Source: Paenibacillus sp. J2TS4
GTDB taxonomy: Bacteria; Bacillota; Bacilli; Paenibacillales; NBRC-103111
Direction: 5' to 3'
Assembly: GCF_018403245.1 (NCBI RefSeq)
Contig: NZ_BOSH01000001.1
Span: forward strand, 186,001-250,000
Length of the DNA stretch: 64,000 nt
Shown here piece by piece: positions 16,637 through 26,501 of this stretch. A program made the position numbers and the translations under genes. Under the pieces are notes generated by a model. That model saw nothing but the letters and a program-made list of their open reading frames with translations, was not told where the DNA came from and did no database searches. Each line of letters begins with the position of its first letter. Within the stretch, counting starts at the first letter, position 1.

Positions 16637-17647
16637 ATGTTACAGGTGAAATTAGAGGCAATTCGTAAAGTTGTTTGCGAGGATATCCCAAAACCGGAAG
16701 CCAAAGAAAGCGAAGCGGTTGTTCAGGTTGCGGCAGTCGGCATATGCGGTTCCGATATGCACGTCTATGTTGGTAAAAACCCGGTTCTGCAGCCTCCTAG
16801 AGTACAGGGTCACGAATTTGGCGGTATTATCAAGTCTATAAACGGCGATGCGGGCAATCTGAAAGTAGGAATGAAAGTAGCGGTAAATCCAGTGATCAAT
16901 TGCAAAAAATGCTATTATTGCACGAATGGCATGGAATTCATGTGTGAGGATGGTCAAGTTGTCATTGGCGGACAAATTCCCGGGGGGATGGCCGAGGAAA
17001 TAGCCGTTCCGCTTCGCAATCTTGTGCCGCTCGACGAAGCGTTTCCGCTTCTGCATACAGCTATGATCGAACCGACCGCTGTTGCCATGCATACGGCTGA
17101 CGATTTGCGAAATGCTACCGTACTCATCATCGGGCTAGGTCCGATCGGTCTGTTGTGTCAGCAGGTTTGCCAATTGAACGGCAATTCGGTTATAGGAGTC
17201 GATATTTCCGCGCATTCGCTGGCATGTTCCAAACAAATGGGCGCAACTTTTACGGTGAATTCCGGCGAATCCGACTTCAAGGATCAAATTCGTCAGTTTT
17301 TGGGCGATAAAAAAATTGATGTTGTCATTGATAGCGTATGCAATGAAACAACGCTTAAGCTGGCGGTCGACATCGTCCGTAAATGCGGAAAAATCAAAAT
17401 GGTCGGCATTCCGCATAAAAACTTTGAAGTGGATGTACTGGGTATATTGCTTAACGAGATTGAGTTGGCCTCCAGCTATTTGTATTCCGACGAAGAGTTT
17501 TTAAGGGCCGCCCGTTATATATCGGCAAATAAAATTGACGTTGAACCGATGATTTCGAAAGTTTTTCCTTTGGTGCAAGCACAGGAAGCGTACGAATACA
17601 AATTGAATGAGCCTTCGCTGAAGGTGGTATTGACGAATGAAAACTGA
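16637..17647 (+). CDS. Zinc-dependent alcohol/polyol dehydrogenase (MDR family)
   Basis: 336 aa, ATG behind GGAGGAGG. The catalytic zinc ligands are Cys in GICGSDMH and His-Glu in VQGHEFGG; the structural zinc cysteines are in NCKKCYYCTNGMEFMC. The Rossmann motif is IGLGPIGLLCQQV near residue 170. This is the threonine/sorbitol dehydrogenase branch of medium-chain dehydrogenases. Placement between the SBP and permease genes suggests it oxidises the imported substrate or an early intermediate to a ketone with NAD(P)+. The stop overlaps the next permease start by 11 bp. Confidence 0.88.
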   Translation: MLQVKLEAIRKVVCEDIPKPEAKESEAVVQVAAVGICGSDMHVYVGKNPVLQPPRVQGHEFGGIIKSINGDAGNLKVGMKVAVNPVINCKKCYYCTNGMEFMCEDGQVVIGGQIPGGMAEEIAVPLRNLVPLDEAFPLLHTAMIEPTAVAMHTADDLRNATVLIIGLGPIGLLCQQVCQLNGNSVIGVDISAHSLACSKQMGATFTVNSGESDFKDQIRQFLGDKKIDVVIDSVCNETTLKLAVDIVRKCGKIKMVGIPHKNFEVDVLGILLNEIELASSYLYSDEEFLRAARYISANKIDVEPMISKVFPLVQAQEAYEYKLNEPSLKVVLTNEN

Positions 17648-18548
17648 TGCTTTAACGGGAAGGGCCAGAAAGACAAAACTCGACCTCATGCCGTATCTGC
17701 TGGTTGCACCGGCAATTCTATTGATTTTTCTGTGTTTAATTTTTCCTATCTTTTCAGCGGTCAAAATAAGCCTGACTGACGCCACATTATTGAAGTACGA
17801 CCATGCGAAATGGATTGGCGCGGATAACTACAGCAACTTCTTAAAAAGCGGAACCTTTCTTAAGGTCATAACCGCGACTTTGATCTATGTCATCGGCAGT
17901 GTGGTATTGACTTATTCCTTCGGATTGATAGCCGCTCTGCTTATGGAACATACGGAACGGTACAAATTTTTGTTCCGCTCCCTTGTTATATTGCCCTGGG
18001 CCGTACCGCAAGTCGTTTTAGTACTACTATGGAAATGGATGATTAATCCACAGTACGGTGTAATCACTTACCTGACAGATGTTTTGGGCTTGCTTCCAAG
18101 TCACTTCAGCTGGCTTAGCGATCATCGGTTTGCCATGGTCGCCATCTTGATGACAACGGTATGGAAGCAGTATCCGTTAAGCTTTCTGATGTTGATGGCC
18201 GGTATGAAAGGGATTCCTAAAGAACTATATGAGGCTGCTTCGATTGATGGGGCGAGTGCATTACGGAAATTCGCCCACATCACGATGCCCGGGCTGAAAT
18301 ACGTGACCTCCGGCTTGATCCTGCTTTTGACCATATGGTCGTTCGGCAATTTCGTCATTGTATGGCTGATGACCCAGGGCGGCCCATCTGACTCTACTGC
18401 GGTATTGACGATCTATACGTATTTGAACGCGTTCACATTCAACAATCTCGGCTACGGTGCTGCGATTGGTGTCGTTTGTTTGCTGCTTTCCTTAGTTTTC
18501 AGCGTGTTGTATTACTACATTTTTATCAAGAAAATGGGGACAGAATAA
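17637..18548 (+). CDS. Sugar ABC transporter permease (MalF type)
   Basis: 303 aa, six membrane segments, starting inside the end of the dehydrogenase gene with AAGGTGG upstream. The EAA-loop is YEAASIDGASALRKFAHITMPGLK near 200, where E-A-A-x-x-D-G-A contacts the ATPase. It is followed one base after its stop by the second permease. Works with the SBP at 15251. Confidence 0.9.
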   Translation: MKTDALTGRARKTKLDLMPYLLVAPAILLIFLCLIFPIFSAVKISLTDATLLKYDHAKWIGADNYSNFLKSGTFLKVITATLIYVIGSVVLTYSFGLIAALLMEHTERYKFLFRSLVILPWAVPQVVLVLLWKWMINPQYGVITYLTDVLGLLPSHFSWLSDHRFAMVAILMTTVWKQYPLSFLMLMAGMKGIPKELYEAASIDGASALRKFAHITMPGLKYVTSGLILLLTIWSFGNFVIVWLMTQGGPSDSTAVLTIYTYLNAFTFNNLGYGAAIGVVCLLLSLVFSVLYYYIFIKKMGTE

Positions 18549-19373
18549 ATGACAAAAGTAAAAAACTGTATGATCTACCTGATACTTGGGGTGTTTTGCA
18601 TCATCGCGGTTTTTCCGTTTTACTGGCTCATTATCACATCCGCGCAGCCGGTTGAAGGCTTGTTTAAATATCCCCCGTTGTTTACGGCACAGTCGAATAT
18701 TATAGAAAATTATTACCATTACATTAAACAGAGTGAAATTTTATTATGGCTCGGGAACACGTTCGGGGTAAGTCTCTTGGCGACACTGATTTCAACTTTT
18801 TTAGCCATTCCGGCAGCGTACAGCATTTCGCGATTCATGTACAAAGGCAGGACTCTCGTGATCTTTATCGTGCTGCTGACACAAATGCTGCCGCTTGTAT
18901 TGCTTATCATTCCGATTTATATCACTTTTTCGCAGCTTCAATTTACAGACAACTTATCGGCATTGGTTCTATTGTACACCGTCATTACGATGCCGATCGG
19001 TATTTGGTTTCTGAAAGGGTTTTTCGATGCTATTCCGAAAGAGTTGGAAGAAGCGGCAATCATTGACGGATGCAGCAGATTGCAAGCATTGATCAGAATT
19101 CTGATTCCATTGCTTGTTCCAGGCATTATTGCAACGGCGACATGGTCTTTTATCATTGCCTGGGATGAATACTTGTTCGCTTATACGTTAATCGACTCCC
19201 AGAACCTGTATGTCATCTCGATCGGATTGGCGTCTTATATAGGACAGTATTCAACAGAATGGAATGAAATTATGACAGGTGCGGTTTTGGCAACACTGCC
19301 GATCGTCATTCTGTTTATGTTCTTCCAAAAATATATGGTCAGCGGGCTTACTGCAGGCTCGGTAAAAGGGTAG
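18549..19373 (+). CDS. Sugar ABC transporter permease (MalG type)
   Basis: 274 aa with six membrane segments. The EAA-loop ELEEAAIIDGCSRLQALIRI lies near 165 and the protein ends in the MalG-type tail FFQKYMVSGLTAGSVKG. The ATG follows the previous stop directly. Completes the CUT1 importer; no ATPase gene follows. Confidence 0.9.
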   Translation: MTKVKNCMIYLILGVFCIIAVFPFYWLIITSAQPVEGLFKYPPLFTAQSNIIENYYHYIKQSEILLWLGNTFGVSLLATLISTFLAIPAAYSISRFMYKGRTLVIFIVLLTQMLPLVLLIIPIYITFSQLQFTDNLSALVLLYTVITMPIGIWFLKGFFDAIPKELEEAAIIDGCSRLQALIRILIPLLVPGIIATATWSFIIAWDEYLFAYTLIDSQNLYVISIGLASYIGQYSTEWNEIMTGAVLATLPIVILFMFFQKYMVSGLTAGSVKG

Positions 19374-19419
19374 TCATTCATCTGGAAGGATGGAATGGAT
19401 CGGAAGGAATAAAAACTAT

Positions 19420-19471
19420 AAACGAAATAAATTCGAAAGATATTTACAAATAAACGAAAGAATAATAAAAT
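19420..19471 (+). promoter_or_regulatory. Operator-promoter box 2 of the catabolic cluster (DeoR-type)
   Basis: AAACGAA at 19420, CGAAAG at 19434, TTTACA at 19443-19448, 17-bp spacer, TAAAAT at 19466-19471. Offsets are identical to box 1 at 14900-14951. A further ACGAAAG lies at 19454. Drives the aminotransferase-DeoR-ald-kinase-amidohydrolase-aldolase genes. Confidence 0.65.
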
Positions 19472-19518
19472 ATAATAAAAAGGAAATAAGAATAAACCTT
19501 TTCGGAGGGAGTAACGTT

Positions 19519-21057
19519 ATGAAATCAGTTAGAAAATCTTTGTTCCAGATGTTGGGGAAAGATTACATGGAAGCCGTAATCGCTGGAACCGCTGCTCTTT
19601 CTGGCTTGGATACTGCACAATTGGAAAAGCTCGCACATGACGAGGTTGATTTCATGCCCGAAGCGTATGTTAAAAGAATGGATAGCATGTTGGAAAAAGT
19701 AGGGACCCGAATCGTTCCGGAGCTGAAAGGTTCAATGGATGGTGCGCCTACAGATGCATTTCGAAAGGCTTCCAAAACGAATGCAAGTCCTTTAGGAGGA
19801 CTAGGATACCTGCGGTTAGGTGAGGATGGGAGAGTTTATCTTTCAACGAAGAGCGAGCACTACCATACGCCTTTGGGACATAATTTTCCCGGTTACAAGT
19901 TGCTCGAACACGCAAGTGCTCTTGGTATAACGAATGCGACTCATAACAATACACGGGGGTATATCACACGCTTGCTTGAAAAAGAACTGGTTAGAACGAT
20001 AAACGGTTTGAAGCAAGAGGAGACCGATGAGCTTGATAAAGTATTGGCTTCCCGCGAACCCCATATCTTAAACCGTGTCATCAATTTGGAGACTGGCAGT
20101 TTAGCCTGTGAAGCTGGCATTAAAATGATGCTTGCTAGGTTCTACAAGCTGGATAGTTCCTTTCCGGATCCTAAGTACAACGATAGAATACCAGTGTTTC
20201 TAGTTATGGGCGATAACGAAAATGGAAGAAATGCGAATTATCACGGGACAACTTTCATTGCACAGACGATGCGCGATATGTGGCCCGGTATGTATGAAAA
20301 AATGAATGAAGCGGGGGTCTTGCAGGTTTGCCCGGTTAGTATAAATAATTTTGAAGACTTTAAGGCAAAGTTTGAGCAATATAATAAGCCGCCATATAAG
20401 GTTGCCGGTTTTATCCATGAGATTATTTTGATGAATTATGGCGGAATCAAGCTTGAAGAAAGCTTTATGCAAAAAGTCTATAAGCTATGTCATGAAAATG
20501 ATACCCCAATTATGTGTGATGAGATCCAGTCTTGTATGTGGTATCCGGGTATGTACTTGTTCAGGGAATATGGGCTGAATCCTGACTTTGTAGTGATCGG
20601 AAAAGGATTTCCAGGAGGCCAGTATCCAGCTTCTCGAATAATAACTACTTCCGAAATGGATATTCTTAATCAGTTTGGCGCCCTTGTTACTAATGGTCAA
20701 GAAGAATTAGCAGCTTTGGCTTATCTCATTACCATGAAGTTTTCAGAGGAAAATTCATCCTATATACGTGAAATGGGGCGGTACTATGAAAATAAGCTTA
20801 AAGAGCTAGGGGTGCGTTACCCACAGTTAATTAGAGGGATCGAAGGCAAGGGGCATCTTTCGACAATTTTCTTCTACGATGCGGAGAAGGTATCGATATT
20901 TACCAACATCCTCAATAGTCATTGTATTGATATTAGTTCCCAGACCTACAAGGCGATGTGCCCACCGGCGGCACTCATTAAACCGCCTACGATTGCGACG
21001 AAAGAAATGATGGATTATTTCTTGAAAAGAATGGATGAAGCCCTGCAATCGGTTTGA
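19519..21057 (+). CDS. Class-III PLP-dependent aminotransferase-like enzyme with N-terminal extension
   Basis: 512 aa from the ATG at 19519 (CGGAGGGAG upstream); the open frame continues 43 codons further up without a start signal. The fold is class III: TGSLACEAGIKMML (PLP phosphate site) near 195, PIMCDEIQSCMW near 335 holding the cofactor-ring Asp, and VVIGKGFPGGQYPASRI near 360 with the probable Schiff-base Lys. It is about 80-100 residues longer than usual at the N-terminus. With the alanine dehydrogenase gene nearby, it probably transfers an amino group from the substrate to pyruvate, as in taurine degradation. Exact substrate unknown. Confidence 0.78.
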   Translation: MKSVRKSLFQMLGKDYMEAVIAGTAALSGLDTAQLEKLAHDEVDFMPEAYVKRMDSMLEKVGTRIVPELKGSMDGAPTDAFRKASKTNASPLGGLGYLRLGEDGRVYLSTKSEHYHTPLGHNFPGYKLLEHASALGITNATHNNTRGYITRLLEKELVRTINGLKQEETDELDKVLASREPHILNRVINLETGSLACEAGIKMMLARFYKLDSSFPDPKYNDRIPVFLVMGDNENGRNANYHGTTFIAQTMRDMWPGMYEKMNEAGVLQVCPVSINNFEDFKAKFEQYNKPPYKVAGFIHEIILMNYGGIKLEESFMQKVYKLCHENDTPIMCDEIQSCMWYPGMYLFREYGLNPDFVVIGKGFPGGQYPASRIITTSEMDILNQFGALVTNGQEELAALAYLITMKFSEENSSYIREMGRYYENKLKELGVRYPQLIRGIEGKGHLSTIFFYDAEKVSIFTNILNSHCIDISSQTYKAMCPPAALIKPPTIATKEMMDYFLKRMDEALQSV

Positions 21058-21103
21058 TAAACTAAACTTATCAATAGGACAAATTAGTGAGGGATGATTT
21101 TTT

Positions 21104-21895
21104 ATGGATGAGACTAAAAATGATGAGATTATTGATATTGATCAAAGAAGAAAAAAAATTTTGGAGTTGCTTCAACAAGAAGGAAAAGTAAAGGTTGCCG
21201 AGTTGAGTAAACTTTTCGGTATATCTGAGGTGACGATCAGGAACGACCTTGATGAAATTGAAGGGCAAGGCTTGCTTCAGCGCGTTCATGGCGGTGCAAT
21301 AAGCACTTACAAAAGTTATTATAATATGACTTTTCATGACCGTACAGAGACTAATAAAGAAGAAAAAAGAAAGATCGCTGTAGAAGCAGCTTCCATTATT
21401 TCTGATGGTGATACAATCATACTTGGTTCCGGGACCACCCCCCTTTATGTGTTGAGAGAACTAAAAAACCACAAAAATTTAATCGTAATTACCAATTCGT
21501 TGTCTATTGCTCATGAGGTGGGTTATAACAGGAACATCAACATTGTTGTTTTGCTTGGCGGTAATATAAATCTCGAGTATCAGTTTACCTCAGGGGATGA
21601 TGCGATCAGGCAGTTGAGCAAATATAAGGCGGATAAGCTTATCCTTTCATCAGATGGAGTGAGCTCGGCATTCGGGATTACAACCTATCACCACCTTGAA
21701 GCGGAATTGTATAGACAAATGATAGCCAGGGTAGACCGGACGATTATTGTTGCAGATTATACGAAAATAGGCAGGGCAAATTTTGCGCATATCGAAAGTA
21801 TTGAAAAAATAGATTGTTTAGTCACCAATCATAATTCCCCTAAGGACGAGATCGAAGCCATGAAAGAAAAGGGCGTTGAAGTGCGATTAGTATAA
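21104..21895 (+). CDS. DeoR family transcriptional regulator
   Basis: 263 aa, ATG behind GAGGGATGA. N-terminal DeoR helix-turn-helix (VAELSKLFGISEVTIRNDLD near 28-47, then LLQRVHGGAI). The C-terminal sugar-phosphate sensor domain has the DGDTIILGSGTT loop near 105 and VVLLGGNINLEYQ. DeoR proteins usually respond to a phosphorylated intermediate, here probably the product of the FGGY kinase. Candidate sites are the paired boxes at 14900 and 19420. Its stop abuts the alanine dehydrogenase gene. Confidence 0.9.
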   Translation: MDETKNDEIIDIDQRRKKILELLQQEGKVKVAELSKLFGISEVTIRNDLDEIEGQGLLQRVHGGAISTYKSYYNMTFHDRTETNKEEKRKIAVEAASIISDGDTIILGSGTTPLYVLRELKNHKNLIVITNSLSIAHEVGYNRNINIVVLLGGNINLEYQFTSGDDAIRQLSKYKADKLILSSDGVSSAFGITTYHHLEAELYRQMIARVDRTIIVADYTKIGRANFAHIESIEKIDCLVTNHNSPKDEIEAMKEKGVEVRLV

Positions 21896-21922
21896 ATGAC
21901 TATACACGGAGGTTCAGCTCAT

Positions 21923-23056
21923 ATGATTATTGGCTTACCGAAGGAAGTTAAGAACAACGAATATAGAGTCGGACTTACACCGGGTGGAGTAAGGGAATTA
22001 GCAGGCAAAGGACATAAGGTGCTTGTAGAAAAGAGTGCGGGCCTTGGTAGCAATTTTGAAGATGACCAGTATATTGAAGCTGGAGCTTTAATAATGGATG
22101 ACAAGAAAGAACTTTTTGAACAAGCAGAAATCATTGTAAAGGTCAAAGAACCACTGGAGTCGGAATATGAATATTTTAAATCCAAGCAGGCACTTTTCAC
22201 GTACCTTCACTTATCTCCGAATTTATCTTTAACAGAAATGTTGCTAGAAAAAAAGATTACCAGTATTGCCTATGAAACTGTGCAACTGGACAATGGTCAA
22301 CTGCCCTTGCTTGCTCCAATGAGCGAAATTGCCGGCAGAATGTCCGTTCAAATTGGCGCCTCGCTTTTGCAAAAATATAATGGCGGAATGGGAGTTCTAT
22401 TGGGAGGAGTACCTGGAGTAAGCAATGCTGAAGTAGTTATTATAGGCGGCGGAGTAGTGGGAACAAATGCTGCCAAGATGGCTTTAGGACTTGGGGCAAG
22501 GGTGACGATATTGGATGTAAACAAAAACCGGCTTGTTTACTTGGATGATATTTTCAGAGGAACGGTTCGAACTATGATTTGTAATGAATATAACGTAGCG
22601 GAAACGGTAAAAAGCGCTGATTTGTTAATTGGTGCAGTTCTAATCCCCGGTGCGAAAGCTCCCAAAATTGTCCGGGAAGAGGTCGTCAAATCAATGAAAA
22701 AAGGATCAGTCATCGTGGATGTGGCTATAGATCAAGGCGGGTCGATCGAAACCATTGATCGTATTACAACGCATGATCATCCAAGCTATGAGAAATATGG
22801 TGTTGTTCATTATTCGGTAGCCAATATGCCTGGTGGTGTGCCACGGACTTCCACACTTGCGCTTGAAGCTGCCACACTTCCATATCTTATGACAATTGCG
22901 AACAATGGGATTCATAGCGCTTTGCTTGAAAATCCGAGTCTTCTTAAAGGTCTGAACACATATGCCGGTTCGGTTACTTGTGGGCCTGTTGCAGTCAGTC
23001 ATGGATTGACCAATCGGGATCCTAAAGAGTGTTTGCAAGCCAGTTATGTATCCTGA
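21923..23056 (+). CDS. ald: Alanine dehydrogenase
   Basis: 377 aa from the ATG at 21923 (CACGGAGGTT upstream), matching the usual ald length of 370-380. [20 protein letters not shown] at the start is the family signature; the nucleotide-binding motif [20 protein letters not shown] is near 170 and the [11 protein letters not shown] segment near 300. It oxidises L-alanine to pyruvate, ammonia and NADH. In this cluster it would regenerate pyruvate for the aminotransferase and so drive net deamination of the substrate. Confidence 0.93.
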   Translation: MIIGLPKEVKNNEYRVGLTPGGVRELAGKGHKVLVEKSAGLGSNFEDDQYIEAGALIMDDKKELFEQAEIIVKVKEPLESEYEYFKSKQALFTYLHLSPNLSLTEMLLEKKITSIAYETVQLDNGQLPLLAPMSEIAGRMSVQIGASLLQKYNGGMGVLLGGVPGVSNAEVVIIGGGVVGTNAAKMALGLGARVTILDVNKNRLVYLDDIFRGTVRTMICNEYNVAETVKSADLLIGAVLIPGAKAPKIVREEVVKSMKKGSVIVDVAIDQGGSIETIDRITTHDHPSYEKYGVVHYSVANMPGGVPRTSTLALEAATLPYLMTIANNGIHSALLENPSLLKGLNTYAGSVTCGPVAVSHGLTNRDPKECLQASYVS

Positions 23057-23096
23057 GCTCTCAGCAATCCAATTGAGTAAAGAAGGATGATACCCG

Positions 23097-24584
23097 TTGA
23101 CAAATAACAAAGTTCAACGTATGAGCTGCGATCGTGAATATTTAATTGGCCTTGACATCGGAACATCAGCCATCAAGGGAGTATTAATGTCAGCGTCTGG
23201 GGAGATTGTTTCCAAAGAACGAAATCATACCGAATACCTCTTTTCAGAAAAAGGCTGGATCCAGTTCGATGTTAATCAATTATACTTGTTGACCGTCGAT
23301 GTCATTCGCAGACTGGTTTTGGCCCTACCGGAAGGTGCTGCCGTAGCGGCGCTCAGTATGGCATCGGCCAGTGGCAATACGGTGCTTGCAGATGCTAAAG
23401 GCCATCCTGTGCATCCGGCCATCAGCTGGATGGATACCCGTGTTACTCAAGAAATAGAACTTGTTTTTGGCAAATTACAGGCTGAAGAAGTGCAAGAGCT
23501 TCTTGGCTGGCCGCTGTTGAACACGTTTCCATTGGCGCATCTTTCCTGGCTGAAATACCATCGTCCCGAACTGCTGCAAAGTGCGGCTCGAGTTTGTATG
23601 AGTACGGATTATATTAACTTCAGATTGACCGGAAACTGGGGTATAGATCACTCAACAGCTACCACCTTTTACCTGCAGGACCAGAAGACGGGTATTTGGC
23701 ATCTCCCCTATATACAGCAATTGGGTATTTCCAAGGAGCAGCTGCCGCCTCTCTATTCCACGGGGACCATTCTGGGAAGAATTACTGCGGATGCAGCATC
23801 AGCTACTCGCCTGTCACCCGGAACGCCGGTAGTACTGGGGGCTTTTGACCATCCTTGTGCTGCAAGGGGGGCGGGGGTGCTGGATGAGGGACAATTTCTC
23901 CTCTCTACCGGTACTTCATGGGTAGGCTTCTTCCCGGTAAAAGATCGACAGAAAGCGGTAACACAAAAGCTGCTGGTTGATCCTTTTCTCCATCCAAAGG
24001 GTGCATGGGGTGCAATGTTTTCTTTATCGGCAATTGCCAATTCTGTGGATAAGTTTATTAATAAATATATTTCCAGCGCCCCGGATAAATATAAAATATT
24101 CGATCAGCTTTCCGGCTATGCAAAACCCGGAGGCGGGGGGCTTCTTATCAACCCCATGCTCGATCATGATGTTGTAATAGAGGACAGTTATACAAAAGCA
24201 GATATCGCCAGGGCCGTTATGGAAGGAACGGCCTATCTGCTGAAGACGCAGATAGACAAACTAGCCAATGCGGGAATGAATTTTTCTTCTGTGATGATGG
24301 TTGGCGGCCCATCCGAGGCATTATCCTGGCCGCAAATTATAGCGGATGTGCTGAATATAGAGGTTTGCACCATTAACGGCTCTTGTGCAGGGGCAACGGG
24401 AGCCGCGATCCTTGCAGGCATAGGAGTGGGTCTATATAGAGATGAGATGGATGCATTCCGGAAATTGGGCACGCCCAAGGTATCTTATAAACCTAATCAT
24501 CCGGCACATACGGCATATCGAGGTTATTACAAAAAATTTATGGACAACAGGACGATGAATAATTCCGGAGGTGTCCCATCATGA
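23097..24584 (+). CDS. FGGY family carbohydrate kinase
   Basis: 495 aa, TTG start with AGAAGGATG 9 nt upstream; the internal ATG at 23121 has no ribosome-binding site. The phosphate-1 motif LIGLDIGTSAIKGVL lies at about 14-28, the hinge LSTGTSWVGF near 275 and the adenosine motif MMVGGPSEALSWPQIIADVL near 400. Closest in layout to gluconate/xylulose kinases; the sugar or polyol phosphorylated cannot be told. Its stop overlaps the amidohydrolase ATG (ATGA). Confidence 0.9.
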   Translation: MTNNKVQRMSCDREYLIGLDIGTSAIKGVLMSASGEIVSKERNHTEYLFSEKGWIQFDVNQLYLLTVDVIRRLVLALPEGAAVAALSMASASGNTVLADAKGHPVHPAISWMDTRVTQEIELVFGKLQAEEVQELLGWPLLNTFPLAHLSWLKYHRPELLQSAARVCMSTDYINFRLTGNWGIDHSTATTFYLQDQKTGIWHLPYIQQLGISKEQLPPLYSTGTILGRITADAASATRLSPGTPVVLGAFDHPCAARGAGVLDEGQFLLSTGTSWVGFFPVKDRQKAVTQKLLVDPFLHPKGAWGAMFSLSAIANSVDKFINKYISSAPDKYKIFDQLSGYAKPGGGGLLINPMLDHDVVIEDSYTKADIARAVMEGTAYLLKTQIDKLANAGMNFSSVMMVGGPSEALSWPQIIADVLNIEVCTINGSCAGATGAAILAGIGVGLYRDEMDAFRKLGTPKVSYKPNHPAHTAYRGYYKKFMDNRTMNNSGGVPS

Positions 24585-25639
24585 CATTATTTGAGATTAA
24601 GGAAGTTGATAGAGCCTTCTATAAAGAAAGATTGAAGGATTTTTTGCCTGAGCGATTTATAGACATTCATACCCATGTTTGGCTGGATAGCTTCAGACTT
24701 CAAACTACGAATGCGCCCGTGCGGGCAGTTACGTGGCCATATCTCGTTGCGCAGGAAAACCCGATTGAACACTTGTTCGAAACTTATCGACTTATGTTTC
24801 CTGGTAAGGAAGTGACTCCGCTCATATTTTCACAGGTTAGTCTTGAATATGACATTAACGCGGGCAATGAATACGTAAGTAACTGTGCCAAAGAGCACAG
24901 GCTGCCTTCACTGATGGTGACTATGCCTGGACAAAGTGCTTCCGAATTTGAAGAAGGAATAGAAAGAGGGGGCTTTTTGGGGTGCAAGGTGTATCTGAAT
25001 TTCGCGGAATCCTATATTCCTGAGAAGGAAATACGTATTTACGATTTTTTACCTCCTCATCAATTGGAGGTTTTAAACCGGCGTGGGTGGATGGCGATGC
25101 TGCATATTCCCCGTGACGGCCGGTTGAAGGATCCGGTAAATCTGGCGCAAATGCTGGAAATCGAAAGGAAATACCCGTCACTAAAGCTGATCATTGCTCA
25201 TGTGGGCAGAGCGTATTGTCCTGAGGATGTCGGGAATGCTTTCGAAATCCTCGCAGAAACGAAAAATATGGTATTCGATTTTAGCGCAAATACCAACTCT
25301 TATGTATTTGAGCAACTGATCAAGGCCGTAGGCCCCAAAAGAATTCTTTTCGGCAGTGACTTACCGATCCTGAGGCTTCGAACAAAACGGATTTGTGAAA
25401 ATGGAACTTATGTAAATTTAGTGCCCAAAGGGTTATATGGGGATGTATCCGGTGATAAGCACATGCGTGAAATTGTGGACGATGAGGCGGAAAAATTAAC
25501 ATTTTTCATGTATGAGGAGATTGATGCCTTTAGGCTGGCCGCTGAATCCCAAGGACTAAACAGGTCGAACATAGAGGATGTATTTTATCATAACGCCAAA
25601 TCATTAATTGATAGCATAGACAAGAAAAATAGCAATTAA
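24581..25639 (+). CDS. Amidohydrolase-2 family TIM-barrel hydrolase
   Basis: 352 aa, GGAGGTG before the ATG. Metal-binding FIDIHTHVW near 29, LIIAHVGRAY near 205 and ILFGSDLPILRL near 252 are the three landmarks of amidohydrolase-2 enzymes (decarboxylases, lactonases, dehydratases). In this pathway a lactone- or C-N-hydrolysing role is possible. Translationally coupled to the kinase. Confidence 0.78.
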   Translation: MTLFEIKEVDRAFYKERLKDFLPERFIDIHTHVWLDSFRLQTTNAPVRAVTWPYLVAQENPIEHLFETYRLMFPGKEVTPLIFSQVSLEYDINAGNEYVSNCAKEHRLPSLMVTMPGQSASEFEEGIERGGFLGCKVYLNFAESYIPEKEIRIYDFLPPHQLEVLNRRGWMAMLHIPRDGRLKDPVNLAQMLEIERKYPSLKLIIAHVGRAYCPEDVGNAFEILAETKNMVFDFSANTNSYVFEQLIKAVGPKRILFGSDLPILRLRTKRICENGTYVNLVPKGLYGDVSGDKHMREIVDDEAEKLTFFMYEEIDAFRLAAESQGLNRSNIEDVFYHNAKSLIDSIDKKNSN

Positions 25640-25658
25640 AAAAGATGGGGTGAATAAA

Positions 25659-26501
25659 TTGACCAAAGCTGCGAGAATGAACCGTATGTTTGGTGAAACA
25701 GGAAAATGCTTTAATGTTGCTATTGACCATGGTTATTTTAACGAACACTCATTTTTGGCAGGCATTGAAAATATGAAAGAGGCTGTACAAGCCATTGTTC
25801 AGGTGAATCCTGATTGCATCCAATTAAGCCTTGGCCAGGCAAATCATCTGCAAAGCATGCCTGGAAAAAATAAACCGAGTCTGGTGATGCGTACAGATGC
25901 TGCGAATATATACGGCTCCACGCTGCCCGAATTTCTGTTCAGTGAAGTGATTGATAGCGCAGTTGAGCATGCGGTTCGTATGGATGCAGTGGCTGTTTGT
26001 GTCAATCTGCTATTGTTGCCGAATCAGCCGGAGCTTCATTTTCAATGCGTGAGAAATGTGATGAAGCTTAAAACGGAATGTGAACGTTATGGTATGGTGC
26101 TTATGGTAGAGCCGCTAGTGATGCTGCCTAATCATATCAAGGGAGGGTATTCGGTAGACGGGAATATTGCCAAAATCAAACCTTTGGTCAGGCAGGCGGT
26201 TGAACTTGGCGCCGATGTGATTAAAGCAGATCCGTGTGACGAGATAGAGCAATATCATGAAGTCATCGAAGTGGCCTCCGGAGTACCGGTGCTGGTTCGA
26301 GGTGGAGGACTTGCTGCGGATGAAGAAATCCTGAATCGTACAGTGAAACTGATGGAACAGGGGGCCGCTGGCATTGTTTATGGACGGAACGTAATCCAGC
26401 ACGATAAGCCCGCACAGATGACCCAAGCGCTCATGGCGATAGTTCATAAAGGGGCATCAGCCGCAGAAGCGCAAGCATGGTTAACCCAGGAACAGTCGTA
26501 A
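25659..26501 (+). CDS. Class I aldolase of the DeoC/LsrF (FbaB) superfamily
   Basis: 280 aa from the TTG at 25659 (GGGGTGA 5 nt upstream); a GTG at 25650 is the alternative. NVAIDHGYFNEH near 22 is the LsrF/FbaB hallmark, the probable Schiff-base Lys is in DVIKADPCDE near 190, and PVLVRGGGLAADEE plus AAGIVYGRNV form the phosphate-binding loops. It likely performs the final retro-aldol or thiolytic cleavage of the phosphorylated intermediate. Last gene of the cluster. Confidence 0.82.
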   Translation: MTKAARMNRMFGETGKCFNVAIDHGYFNEHSFLAGIENMKEAVQAIVQVNPDCIQLSLGQANHLQSMPGKNKPSLVMRTDAANIYGSTLPEFLFSEVIDSAVEHAVRMDAVAVCVNLLLLPNQPELHFQCVRNVMKLKTECERYGMVLMVEPLVMLPNHIKGGYSVDGNIAKIKPLVRQAVELGADVIKADPCDEIEQYHEVIEVASGVPVLVRGGGLAADEEILNRTVKLMEQGAAGIVYGRNVIQHDKPAQMTQALMAIVHKGASAAEAQAWLTQEQS

